From the NCBI RefSeq assembly GCF_002419815.1, contig NZ_DIGV01000006.1, forward strand, positions 1 through 25,750: a stretch of DNA of 25,750 bases, read 5' to 3'. This DNA comes from Brevundimonas sp. UBA5713 (lineage in GTDB: Bacteria > Pseudomonadota > Alphaproteobacteria > Caulobacterales > Caulobacteraceae). The notes beneath the pieces are model-generated. The model was not told where the DNA came from and searched no databases. It worked only from the letters and a program-made list of their open reading frames with translations. The translations under genes were made by a program, and so were the position numbers. Of the stretch, positions 15,156 through 21,598 are shown one piece after another (within the stretch, counting starts at the first letter, position 1; the number at the start of each line of letters is the position of its first letter).

Positions 15156-16208
15156 CTAGCCGTTGTCGCGGGCGTAGGTGTAGGCGTTGAGGGCGTATTC
15201 CATGCCTTCGGCCTCGTCGTCACCGCCCCATGCGCGGTAGTCAATAACGCGAAGGCCCTCGTTGAACAGCGACAGGACACGGCTTTCGGCGTCCGCCCAT
15301 GACAGGGCGTTGGCGTGTTCGTTCTCGAGGTTCAGACAGGGGAAGCGCTGGCGCAGGTCGCTATATCCGGCATCCAGAAGTTCGACATTCACAACGGTTT
15401 CGTCAACGTCCACGCCAAGAATGGCGATGAGGCCATAGATGTAGGCATAGGCACCGCGACCATAGGTCTGCTGGGTCGCCTCCATGGCCCACAGCGCGAA
15501 CCGTTCGAGAGAGTGTTCATCCTTGCCGTACCAACGCGGCAGCATGTCCTGCCCGTGCTCGCGCAACAGTTGCAGATTGGTCGGATCCAGCTGAATGACC
15601 TGATTGAAGCCCTCGACCACATCATCGTGCGTGCAGGTCAGGCGCGATACCGAGTTATAATACTGGGCGTACCAAGGGTAGTTAAGCGGGTCGAACCGGC
15701 CGGTTTCGTCGATTTTGACGGCCTCGTCCTGAGCCGACAGGGCCTTATAGCCGCGCATGTTCCATTGCTGGGACAGGTCGAGCGAGGCGTCGTCTGTATT
15801 CACCGTCCAGTCGGTGCCGCGGAATTCGTCGGCTACGTCGTAACAGGCCTGAGCCAGCAGCACGGCGGTGTAGGGCTCGGGGCGCAGGCGGTAGGCCGCC
15901 TCGAACGGTGCGACATGGGCTTCTGCTTCAGCCGGTCCCTTCAGGTTTTCGCAGTCGGCAATCCAGTAGTGCGAGGCCGCAGCAACCTTGACGCCCCAAG
16001 GTGTTGTGTCCTCTCCGGCGATGGCCGCCCGGACACTGTCGGCATAGGCAAGAATAGCGTCGGGGGTTGTGGCCTGTGAGGCCTGTTTTCTCAGGGGGGC
16101 GATGTTGCCCCAGACTTCCTCCGGGGTCGCGATGCGAAAGCCTTCGGCCTCGCGCAGTTTGCCGTGGGAATGATCTTTGCGGCGGAACAGATTACCAAAC
16201 AGCGACAC
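15156..16208 (-). CDS. Uncharacterised protein with DUF4034-like C-terminal half, behind an EcfG promoter
   Basis: About 350 aa, with no signal peptide or membrane segment. The middle and C-terminal region is helical and aromatic-rich, with segments (EGFNQVIQLDP, LREHGQDMLPRWYGKDEHSLERFA, YGRGAYAYIYGLIAI) resembling the tetratricopeptide-like DUF4034 family; this assignment is tentative. The N-terminus has a basic patch NLFRRKDHSHGK. The frame opens with adjacent TTG (16211) and GTG (16208) codons; I chose GTG because GGGTG lies several bases upstream, but the start is uncertain. A perfect EcfG promoter faces the gene from 16263-16287. This makes it one of three genes here that look controlled by the general stress response. 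It was not recognised as any enzyme. Confidence 0.75.
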   Translation of the reverse strand: MSLFGNLFRRKDHSHGKLREAEGFRIATPEEVWGNIAPLRKQASQATTPDAILAYADSVRAAIAGEDTTPWGVKVAAASHYWIADCENLKGPAEAEAHVAPFEAAYRLRPEPYTAVLLAQACYDVADEFRGTDWTVNTDDASLDLSQQWNMRGYKALSAQDEAVKIDETGRFDPLNYPWYAQYYNSVSRLTCTHDDVVEGFNQVIQLDPTNLQLLREHGQDMLPRWYGKDEHSLERFALWAMEATQQTYGRGAYAYIYGLIAILGVDVDETVVNVELLDAGYSDLRQRFPCLNLENEHANALSWADAESRVLSLFNEGLRVIDYRAWGGDDEAEGMEYALNAYTYARDNG

Positions 16209-16262
16209 CAAACACCCATACTCTTGCGATCAGGGACGGCGTTTGCGCCCCCACGAAGGCCC

Positions 16263-16287
16263 AACGCCCCCGTCGAGGGTCTGTTCC
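16263..16287 (-). promoter_or_regulatory. EcfG/SigT general-stress promoter of the unknown DUF4034-like gene
   Basis: On the minus strand GGAAC (16287-16283) and CGTT (16266-16263) are separated by exactly 16 bases. The predicted transcript start near 16256 leaves a leader of about 45 nt. The -35 element forms one arm of an inverted repeat GTTCCTGA/TCAGGAAC (16283-16290 and 16297-16304) that overlaps the stop codon of the upstream ELM1-family gene. Confidence 0.72.
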
Positions 16288-16296
16288 TGAGCCTTG

Positions 16297-17322
16297 TCAG
16301 GAACGGTTGGCCCGTTTTGCCAGAATGACGCGGGCTGCGCGGTGGGTCTCCGACAAAGGCTCATAGGTCCAGTGCGGCAAGGTGCCGTCAAAGGGACGGG
16401 TGGCACCGTGATCCTGAAGTTCCTGATGCAGGCGCGCGAACTTGGTCTGGGGTTTCAGCGGTACCATGGGCAGGATGTGGACCGGCTTTCCGGTCGAGGC
16501 GGCCTCGGTGGCCATATTGGCGCTGTCCTCTGTCACGAGGATGTGGTCGGCAGCGTCCAGCATGGCAAACAGCGGATTGTCGCCTGCGCCGTCCCAGATC
16601 CAGCCCTTTACCGGTTTGAGACGCTGCATCATCAGGGTCTGGGCGATCAGGGGCGTGCGGCGCGAGAAGGTGACCAGCAGCGAGCCGCCCGCTTCCTCGA
16701 CCGTGTCGGCGATCACGTCGGCGAGGGTGGCGGCGTGTTCGGGTGTGAGGTCAAACGCCTTGGAGGTGCCGCCGATCATGACGGCCACGCGCGGATGGGG
16801 CAGCGGAGCGATGCGGTCGGCAAACTGCGGTGCCGCTGCGCGCAGGCGGGCGGGCGTGATGCGGTGCGGGCTGCCCAGAATGGAAAGGACATTGGGACCG
16901 GATACCTGATCATGCTTGGGCGCGACGATCAGGTCATAGGCGCGGTTCTTCCAGCGCGGGTCCTGCGTCTGCACGACCAAGGTCCTGTCCTTGGAGGCGG
17001 CCTTGATGCGCACGGACAGGGGCAGGGTGGCGCGGCCCGTGGCGATCCAGATGTCGGGAAAGTCGGGGCCGGCGAGCAGGTCCCCACCCTCGGCCAGCAT
17101 CCACGGCTGTTTCAGCGCCGAAGGCCATCGGTCAAAGGCCGGTTTCCAGCGCACGATGTGGCGGGGGATGGGGACAGGCGTGAGGGCAGCCAGAGCCTCG
17201 GCCAGACCCAGAGACTGGTTCTCTATGCCCCGACGGCCATCGGAGACGACCCATACAGACAAGGGGCGCGCAGTCGAACTGCGCGCCCCGAGAGTGTCAG
17301 CGGTGGTGGAGCTTACTTCCAC
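16297..17322 (-). CDS. Mitochondrial fission ELM1 family protein (DUF1022)
   Basis: The protein is up to 341 aa and shows the ELM1/DUF1022 pattern: SVWVVSDGRRGIENQSLGLAEAL near the N-terminus, then PDIWIATGRATLPLSVRIK, VVQTQDPRWKNRAYDLIVAPKHDQVSG, PRVAVMIGGTSKAFDL and ILVTEDSANMATEAASTGKPVHILPM. The fold resembles GT-B glycosyltransferases, and bacterial members are often predicted sugar transferases; the name comes from a plant homologue. The start is unclear. The GTG at 17322 overlaps the greA stop by 10 bp and has AAGG upstream, but the first 20 residues are not family-like and are encoded partly by a strong hairpin. A TTG at 17262, directly after the hairpin, would give 321 aa starting close to the conserved region. 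Confidence 0.87.
   Translation of the reverse strand: MEVSSTTADTLGARSSTARPLSVWVVSDGRRGIENQSLGLAEALAALTPVPIPRHIVRWKPAFDRWPSALKQPWMLAEGGDLLAGPDFPDIWIATGRATLPLSVRIKAASKDRTLVVQTQDPRWKNRAYDLIVAPKHDQVSGPNVLSILGSPHRITPARLRAAAPQFADRIAPLPHPRVAVMIGGTSKAFDLTPEHAATLADVIADTVEEAGGSLLVTFSRRTPLIAQTLMMQRLKPVKGWIWDGAGDNPLFAMLDAADHILVTEDSANMATEAASTGKPVHILPMVPLKPQTKFARLHQELQDHGATRPFDGTLPHWTYEPLSETHRAARVILAKRANRS
17255..17289 (-). terminator. 12-bp perfect hairpin downstream of greA (probable terminator, overlapping ELM1 start region)
   Basis: GGGGCGCGCAGT (17263-17274) and ACTGCGCGCCCC (17278-17289) form a perfect 12-bp stem with a 3-base loop. On the minus strand it begins 23 bp after the greA stop and is followed by TTGTCTGT, an imperfect T-tract. 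It lies inside the longest ELM1-family reading frame, so either it attenuates transcription into that gene or the gene starts after it. Confidence 0.65.
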
Positions 17323-17786
17323 TCGACCTTGAGGATTTCGTAGGCCTTCACACCGCCGGGGGTGTTGACCTCGACCACGTCACCGACCTCTTTCGAAATC
17401 AGGGCGCGGGCGATCGGCGAGGCGATCGAAATCTTGCGGGCCTTCACGTCGGCTTCGTCTTCGCCAACGATTTTGTAGAAGGACTCTTCGTCGGTGTCTT
17501 CGTCCACCAGATGGACGGTCGCGCCGAATTTGACCACGTCGCCCGAAAGCTTGGTGACGTCGATCACCTGGGCGCGGGACAGCTTGTCCTCGATTTCGGC
17601 GATGGAGCCTTCGATCCAGCCCTGACGTTCCTTGGCCGCGTGATATTCCGCGTTTTCGGACAGGTCACCATGCTCGCGCGCCTCGGCGATGGCGGCGATA
17701 ACAGCCGGTCGTTCGACCGTCTTAAGATGCTTCAGTTGATCGTCGAGAGCGCGATAGCCCTCGTCCGTCATCGGCACTTTTTCCAT
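17313..17786 (-). CDS. greA: Transcription elongation factor GreA
   Basis: This 157-aa protein has the exact family length and architecture. The N-terminal antiparallel coiled coil (about 8-76) has its functional tip EHGDLSENAEYHAAKERQ carrying Asp41 and Glu44, the residues that hold the catalytic magnesium in the RNA polymerase secondary channel. The C-terminal FKBP-like domain (about 80-157) contains the GDVVKFGATV and SPIARALISKEVGDVVEVNTPGG motifs. GreA stimulates cleavage of backtracked RNA. The ATG at 17786 fits the family N-terminus (MEKVPMTDEGYRALDDQL). No strong Shine-Dalgarno sequence is visible. In related bacteria greA often neighbours carAB; here carB is about 5 kb away on the same strand. 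Confidence 0.97.
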   Translation of the reverse strand: MEKVPMTDEGYRALDDQLKHLKTVERPAVIAAIAEAREHGDLSENAEYHAAKERQGWIEGSIAEIEDKLSRAQVIDVTKLSGDVVKFGATVHLVDEDTDEESFYKIVGEDEADVKARKISIASPIARALISKEVGDVVEVNTPGGVKAYEILKVEWK

Positions 17787-18034
17787 TGTGTCGTGAGTTT
17801 CTTGCTACGCCCGAAGACAGGTGGTGAAAAATGATCCGGTCCCGCTCGCGGCCACGGGGCGGTGCGTGACCGGGGGCTAAGAAGCTAGGTCAAACCGGGC
17901 CAAACTTCAAGATGGAGAAGTATGGCAAAGTTTGTTGAGCAATCGATGGTCTGCAAAAATCAGCCCGGCAGCAGGCCCGGATAGACGCACACAACGGACG
18001 CGTGGCGCTTTGGTTTCGCCACCGTGGCACCTTT
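17787..18034. other. Intergenic region upstream of greA, no gene seen
   Basis: These 248 bases hold the greA promoter region but no credible coding frame. A GTGGCG/CGCCAC dyad at 18002-18022 (9-base gap) lies just after the stop of the small membrane protein gene and could be a weak transcript end, without a T-run. Confidence 0.4.
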
Positions 18035-18271
18035 TCAGGTGCGGCTGTCGATCCGGTGGGACGGACGAACTTCCGTCTCAAGCGCAGAGCGCGTGCGGTT
18101 CCAGATCGCCAGACCACCACGCACGGCCGAGAAGACCAGCAAGGCCAAGCACATCAGGCCACCGAAAGCAAAGGCCATCGAGATCGGGGCGACGGGTAGA
18201 AAGATAAACGCGAACAGGAAGCAGACAGCCCCCGCGAGGGCTGTGACGGTATGACGGATGGGGACGAACAT
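18035..18271 (-). CDS. Small two-helix membrane protein of unknown function
   Basis: This 78-aa protein has two hydrophobic segments, about residues 8-28 (VTALAGAVCFLFAFIFLPVA) and 32-53 (MAFAFGGLMCLALLVFSAV), with a basic loop and a hydrophilic C-terminus carrying several Arg and Glu. It has the form of a small inner-membrane protein, and I recognise no family. The ATG at 18271 lacks an obvious ribosome-binding site; a GCGGG/CCCGC dyad lies immediately upstream. It follows the GST gene by 56 bp on the same strand and may be cotranscribed with it. Confidence 0.65.
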   Translation of the reverse strand: MFVPIRHTVTALAGAVCFLFAFIFLPVAPISMAFAFGGLMCLALLVFSAVRGGLAIWNRTRSALETEVRPSHRIDSRT

Positions 18272-18327
18272 GCGGGGTGAACGTCCCGCTAAACCTGAAG
18301 TTGCAGAACGTCGCTACGCTGAAAGCG

Positions 18328-19005
18328 TCAGTTTTTGGGCGCGTAGGCGTAGTCGCCGCCCCTGGCTAGTGCGGCCGTATAGGCGGGGCGGGCGTGGATG
18401 GCGTTTAGGAAGCGGGCGATGTTGGGGAAGTGGGCCAGAACCAGCCCGCGGGTTGCGGCAGCCTCCAACGCGAAGCTCATCATGACGTCGGCGGCGGAGA
18501 AATTGGCCCCTGCGAACCAGCCGGTTTGAGCCAGGCTGTCTTCGATGAAGCGGAAATGGGTCTGCATTTGCGGGTCGATGAAGCCTGCATTGGCCTTGGC
18601 GGCGATGGCCTTTACGACAGGGCGCATGAGGGCCGGTGCACGATGGGGCAGTTGGCTGAAGACCAGTTTCAGCAACAGGGGCGGCATGGCCGAGCCCTCG
18701 GCATAGTGCATCCAGAAGGTGAACTGGCGACCGGCAGGTGTGCCGCGCAACGGATGCAGGTGGCCGCCCGTATCATAGGTGTCGATCAGATATTCGACGA
18801 TGGCTCCCGTCTCGGCCAGCAGGATGTCGCCGTCCTGAAGCAGGGGGGCCTTGCCCAGCGGATGCAGGGCTTTGAGTGCCTCGGGGGCCAGATAGGTCTT
18901 CGGATCCCGCTCATAGCGTTTCACCTGATAGTCGAGGCCCAGTTCTTCCAGCAGCCATAGAAGGCGCTGGGAGCGGGAGTCGGCGAGGTGGTGGACGACG
19001 ATCAT
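18328..19005 (-). CDS. Glutathione S-transferase family protein
   Basis: This 225-aa protein has the normal GST length. The N-terminal thioredoxin-like domain (1-80) starts IVVHHLADSRSQRLLWLLEELGL, where Ser10 or Ser12 are candidate catalytic or glutathione-contacting residues. It continues to HPLGKAPLLQDGDILLAETGAIVEYLID, with the conserved cis-Pro and the Glu65-Thr66 pair that binds the gamma-glutamyl group. The all-helical C-terminal domain (95-215) has the conserved NFSAADVMMSFALE N-capping motif. It probably conjugates or reduces electrophiles using glutathione in the cytoplasm; the substrate is unknown. The ATG at 19005 has AGGAA 7 bases upstream. It lies 33 bp after the small 66-aa gene, suggesting an operon. 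Confidence 0.92.
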   Translation of the reverse strand: MIVVHHLADSRSQRLLWLLEELGLDYQVKRYERDPKTYLAPEALKALHPLGKAPLLQDGDILLAETGAIVEYLIDTYDTGGHLHPLRGTPAGRQFTFWMHYAEGSAMPPLLLKLVFSQLPHRAPALMRPVVKAIAAKANAGFIDPQMQTHFRFIEDSLAQTGWFAGANFSAADVMMSFALEAAATRGLVLAHFPNIARFLNAIHARPAYTAALARGGDYAYAPKN

Positions 19006-19038
19006 GAGCGGTTCCTGTAGGGATGACGCCGCCAGCGG

Positions 19039-19239
19039 TTAAAGCCAGCGTTTGCGGCGTCGTTGCGGTTGGACAGGGGCCTGGGGTTGGCCGGTGGGAG
19101 CCTTTGTACGCTGGTAGTTGCGCCACAGTTCAAACGCGCCGAAGCCCAGCGCCAGAATTCCGGCGTGGCGACCGGCGACCTTGCGGGTGGCGCGGGACAT
19201 TAGAAGGGTGCCGATAATCGGAACGAGACGCCCTAGCAT
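19039..19239 (-). CDS. Small 66-aa protein with one hydrophobic helix and a basic tail
   Basis: The frame is convincing because the ATG at 19239 has CAGGAGA 8-14 bases upstream, the best ribosome-binding site on this strand in the region. The first 16 residues are hydrophobic (MLGRLVPIIGTLLMS), followed by a short basic stretch RATRKVAGR, a second moderately hydrophobic helix (HAGILALGFGAFELW) and a Pro/Gln/Arg-rich tail ending RRRKRWL. It looks like a small membrane-associated protein, with no family recognised. A near-consensus EcfG promoter (TGAAC-N17-CGTT) overlaps the terminator upstream. It probably heads a transcript with the GST gene. Confidence 0.7.
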   Translation of the reverse strand: MLGRLVPIIGTLLMSRATRKVAGRHAGILALGFGAFELWRNYQRTKAPTGQPQAPVQPQRRRKRWL

Positions 19240-19266
19240 GGTGTGATCTCCTGTACGGGTAGGACA

Positions 19267-19309
19267 GGAAAACGGTGCGGGGCCGTAGAAGGTTCACATT
19301 CCCGCACCG
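19267..19309 (-). terminator. Intrinsic terminator of the M20 amidohydrolase gene
   Basis: CGGTGCGGG (19273-19281) and CCCGCACCG (19301-19309) form a perfect 9-bp stem with a 19-base loop, followed on the minus strand by TTTTCC. It lies 24 bp after the amidohydrolase stop and contains a near-match EcfG promoter for the next gene. Confidence 0.75.
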
Positions 19310-19333
19310 TGATGACCGCGATGTTATCGGGGC

Positions 19334-20650
19334 CTATTGGCCAAACAGGTCCTCGACCGCCGAGACGGTGGCGATGACGCCTGTCGGGACCGAGGTGGCC
19401 GGATCGATGCGGAACAGCGGCGAATGGTGCGGGGGCGGGTTGTCCTTCAGGTCTTCGGGCAGGCCGCCGACGGCGAAGATCACGGCCTTAACGCCATGTT
19501 CGGGCGCGCCGTAGAAGGCGAAGTCCTCGGCCCCCATGCCCTGACGGGTGACGTCCAGCACGCGTTCCTGACCCAGAGCCTCGGTAATGCTGGCGCGGAC
19601 GCGCTGGGCGGTTTCGGTGTGGTTGATGGTGGGCGGGGTGGATTCGGTGGGCGAGCGCACCACGACCGGCAGGCGGTCTTCGGGCACGTTCAAGGCCATG
19701 GCCGTGTGGCGGGCGATGCGTTCGATGCCGTCCAGCAGGGTGTCGCGCACGGCGTAGGAGTCCGAGCGGACAGTCAGTTGCAGGTCCACTTCCTCGGGGA
19801 CGATATTGTGCTTGGTGCCGCCATGGATGGAGCCGACGGTGACGACGGCCCCTTGCAACGGGTCTGTCTCGCGGCTGCGCAGGGTTTGCAGGGCGGTGAC
19901 GATGTGGGCCGAGACGGTGACCGGATCGACCGTCAGGTGCGGAGCCGCGCCGTGGCCGCCGACGCCGCGTACCTTGATGTCCACGCTGTCGGCGCTGGAA
20001 TAGGCGATGTCCTGCGGGACCCAGACCGCGCCGCCCGGCAGGGCCGAGGAGACGTGGAAGCCGATGGCATATTCAGGCTTGGGGAAGCGGGTGAACAGGC
20101 CGTCCTGTATCATGGCGCGGGCCCCTTCGACGCGCTCTTCGGCGGGTTGGGCAATCAGGACCAGAGTGCCGGACCATTTGTCCTTGCGGGCGGCCAGCTG
20201 GCGGGCGGTGCCGACGAGAGCGGTGATGTGAACATCGTGGCCGCAGGCGTGCATGACGAATTTCTCGACGCCGTCGCGGTCGACCTCACGGTGGGTGGAG
20301 GGATTGGGGGCGCCGGAGCGTTCCTCGATCGGCAGGCCGTCCATGTCGGCGCGGACCAGAACTGTCTTGCCCGGGCCGTTTTCCAGCACGGCCACCACAC
20401 CTGTGCCGCCGACGCCCTCGGTCACGGTGTAGCCCAGAGCGCGCAGCTCCTGCGCCATGCGGGCGGCGGTCTGGGTTTCCAGACCCGACAGTTCGGGGTG
20501 GCGGTGGAAGTGGTCAAACAGACTGGCCAGATTGGCTTGATAGTCGGCCTGAACCGCTGCGGTCAGGGCCGGATCGGCCATGGCCGGAGCGGCGCTGAGG
20601 CACAGGCTGACGATGGCGGCACTGGCCAGAAGATGGTTTTGGATACGCAT
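19334..20650 (-). CDS. Secreted M20-family amidohydrolase (HipO/AbgB-like peptidase)
   Basis: The 438-aa protein has a Sec signal peptide (basic MRIQNH, hydrophobic core, AMA followed by DPAL; predicted cut after Ala25), so it is likely periplasmic. The M20D amidohydrolase fold is shown by RHPELSGLE, VLVRADMDGLPIEE (about 98-110), the metal-binding MHACGHDVH (Cys136, His138 and nearby His141), AQPAEERVEGA (Glu171/Glu172), GFHV (His199), the dimerisation-domain GGHGAAPHL and the final HHSP. These enzymes remove acyl groups from N-acyl amino acids, for example hippurate or indole-acetyl amino acids. The substrate is unknown. The ATG at 20650 is chosen because GGGAGGGG precedes it and the signal peptide starts there; the frame continues to 20692. 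Confidence 0.93.
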   Translation of the reverse strand: MRIQNHLLASAAIVSLCLSAAPAMADPALTAAVQADYQANLASLFDHFHRHPELSGLETQTAARMAQELRALGYTVTEGVGGTGVVAVLENGPGKTVLVRADMDGLPIEERSGAPNPSTHREVDRDGVEKFVMHACGHDVHITALVGTARQLAARKDKWSGTLVLIAQPAEERVEGARAMIQDGLFTRFPKPEYAIGFHVSSALPGGAVWVPQDIAYSSADSVDIKVRGVGGHGAAPHLTVDPVTVSAHIVTALQTLRSRETDPLQGAVVTVGSIHGGTKHNIVPEEVDLQLTVRSDSYAVRDTLLDGIERIARHTAMALNVPEDRLPVVVRSPTESTPPTINHTETAQRVRASITEALGQERVLDVTRQGMGAEDFAFYGAPEHGVKAVIFAVGGLPEDLKDNPPPHHSPLFRIDPATSVPTGVIATVSAVEDLFGQ

Positions 20651-20722
20651 GGGGACCCCTCCCGTCGAAAACAGATGTTCGACAGTAAACACAGATCAGT
20701 GTTCGGCAAGGGGGAGGCGGAA

Positions 20723-20998
20723 CTATTGCGCGATGACGGCCATCAGGGCGGCGACGGAGACGATGTGAACCGCCGAGAGGGCCACGGCGCGGCGGCGGAA
20801 CGGCTGCTTTCGGGTCTTGTGACGAAAGACAGAGGAGGCGGACATGGCCCCGAGCCCGCCCGTGAGAGCGAGGATCAAAAGCTGGCGCTCGGGGATGCGC
20901 CCCGATTGCGTGACGGCGGCCAACTTGTCGTAGCCGTATACGGCAAAGCTCACCATATTGAGCGCGGCGATCAGGTAGTAAAAGACATCTGGCGTCAT
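20723..20998 (-). CDS. DUF1294 family small membrane protein
   Basis: This 91-aa protein has the DUF1294 motif order: VSFAVYGYDKLAAV, GRIPERQLLILALTGGLGAM and VFRHKTRKQPFRRR. It is flanked by hydrophobic helices at 5-20 and 75-90, with a third in the middle. The family has no known function; some members are fused to cold-shock domains, but this one stands alone. The ATG at 20998 is the family-like start, and longer frames run back through the divergent lipoprotein gene. The M20 amidohydrolase gene follows 72 bp downstream on the same strand. That gap contains an AACAC/GTGTT dyad at 20688-20703 that could be a protein-binding site. It is divergent from the lipoprotein gene with 48 bp between starts. 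Confidence 0.85.
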   Translation of the reverse strand: MTPDVFYYLIAALNMVSFAVYGYDKLAAVTQSGRIPERQLLILALTGGLGAMSASSVFRHKTRKQPFRRRAVALSAVHIVSVAALMAVIAQ

Positions 20999-21046
20999 TA
21001 TGTGCAGGGTGGGCCGCAATCCGAGACGGCGCAAGGAGTGGACGCC

Positions 21047-21469
21047 ATGAACAAATTTGCGAGCGTGATACTGGTGGCCGGCCTGTCGGGCGGACTGCTG
21101 GCATCGTGTGGCTCGGCATCCGAAAAGGTGCTGGAGCGCGCCGCTTCGCCGGATGGCAAGCTGGAGGCCGTTCTGATGAACTGCAAGGACCCCGCCAATC
21201 CCTCGACCACCCTGCTGACCGGTGCGGTGTTTGAAACCAAGGGCAAGAATTGCGGCGACGTCACCACGGGCGGGCTGGCCAGCTTTGTGGTGTCCAATGC
21301 GCCCGATCAGGAAGGCGCGGGCGCGGGCGTCAGTTGGGACGGCCAGCAGGCGGTGTTCGATGTCGAGGGTGATCGCACGCTGGTGCGGCGTCAGGCCAGC
21401 GGGGGCGTGGCGCTGGATATGATTGTGCTGAAGGGCAATTTCGAAGGCGCGGATATCGATCAGGACTGA
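21047..21469 (+). CDS. Lipoprotein of unknown function
   Basis: This 140-aa protein has a clear lipoprotein signal peptide: MNKFASVILV, a hydrophobic core and lipobox LASC with the lipidated Cys21. The mature part is small and probably beta-rich, with a pair of cysteines (MNCKDP and GKNCGDV) spaced about 26 residues apart that could form a disulfide in the periplasm. No family is recognised. AAGGAG lies 8 bases before the ATG, supporting this start. A strong intrinsic terminator 24 bp after the stop makes it monocistronic. The promoter must lie in the 48-bp gap to the divergent DUF1294 gene or within that gene. Confidence 0.88.
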   Translation: MNKFASVILVAGLSGGLLASCGSASEKVLERAASPDGKLEAVLMNCKDPANPSTTLLTGAVFETKGKNCGDVTTGGLASFVVSNAPDQEGAGAGVSWDGQQAVFDVEGDRTLVRRQASGGVALDMIVLKGNFEGADIDQD

Positions 21470-21493
21470 CGGTTCGCACCCTCGGACAAAAGA

Positions 21494-21530
21494 AGCCCCC
21501 GCCGGATCGGCTCCGGCGGGGGCTTTTGTT
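21494..21530 (+). terminator. Intrinsic terminator of the lipoprotein gene
   Basis: AGCCCCCGCCGGA (21494-21506) and TCCGGCGGGGGCT (21512-21524) form a perfect 13-bp stem with a 5-base loop, followed by TTT-G-TTTT. Confidence 0.95.
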
Positions 21531-21569
21531 TTGGGCGAAGGTGATGTGGAGGTTTTCAAGGCTTTCGAT

Positions 21570-21587
21570 TAAATCGTGTGCGATTTA
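21570..21587 (+). promoter_or_regulatory. Operator-like inverted repeat upstream of the OhrR-like gene
   Basis: TAAATCG (21570-21576) and CGATTTA (21581-21587) are perfect inverted 7-base arms around TGTG. This symmetric AT-rich dyad is the type of site bound by MarR/OhrR dimers, and it ends only 11 bases before the ATG at 21599. Autoregulation is inferred. Confidence 0.65.
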
Positions 21588-21598
21588 TATTTCTACTT

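Noticed and set aside
17890..18120. 76-codon minus-strand frame upstream of greA
   Set aside because: Arg/Ser/Pro-rich shadow-like composition, overlaps the end of the better supported 78-aa membrane protein gene, and has no start signal.
18280..18304. GCAAC-N16-CGTT on the minus strand upstream of the 78-aa membrane protein
   Set aside because: One mismatch to the EcfG consensus, and the predicted transcript start would fall almost on the ATG at 18271, so it is probably chance.
19337..21040. Very long plus-strand open frame (over 550 codons before the lipoprotein start at 21047)
   Set aside because: It is the antisense shadow of the M20 amidohydrolase and DUF1294 genes in GC-rich DNA; only the part from 21047 is a real lipoprotein gene.
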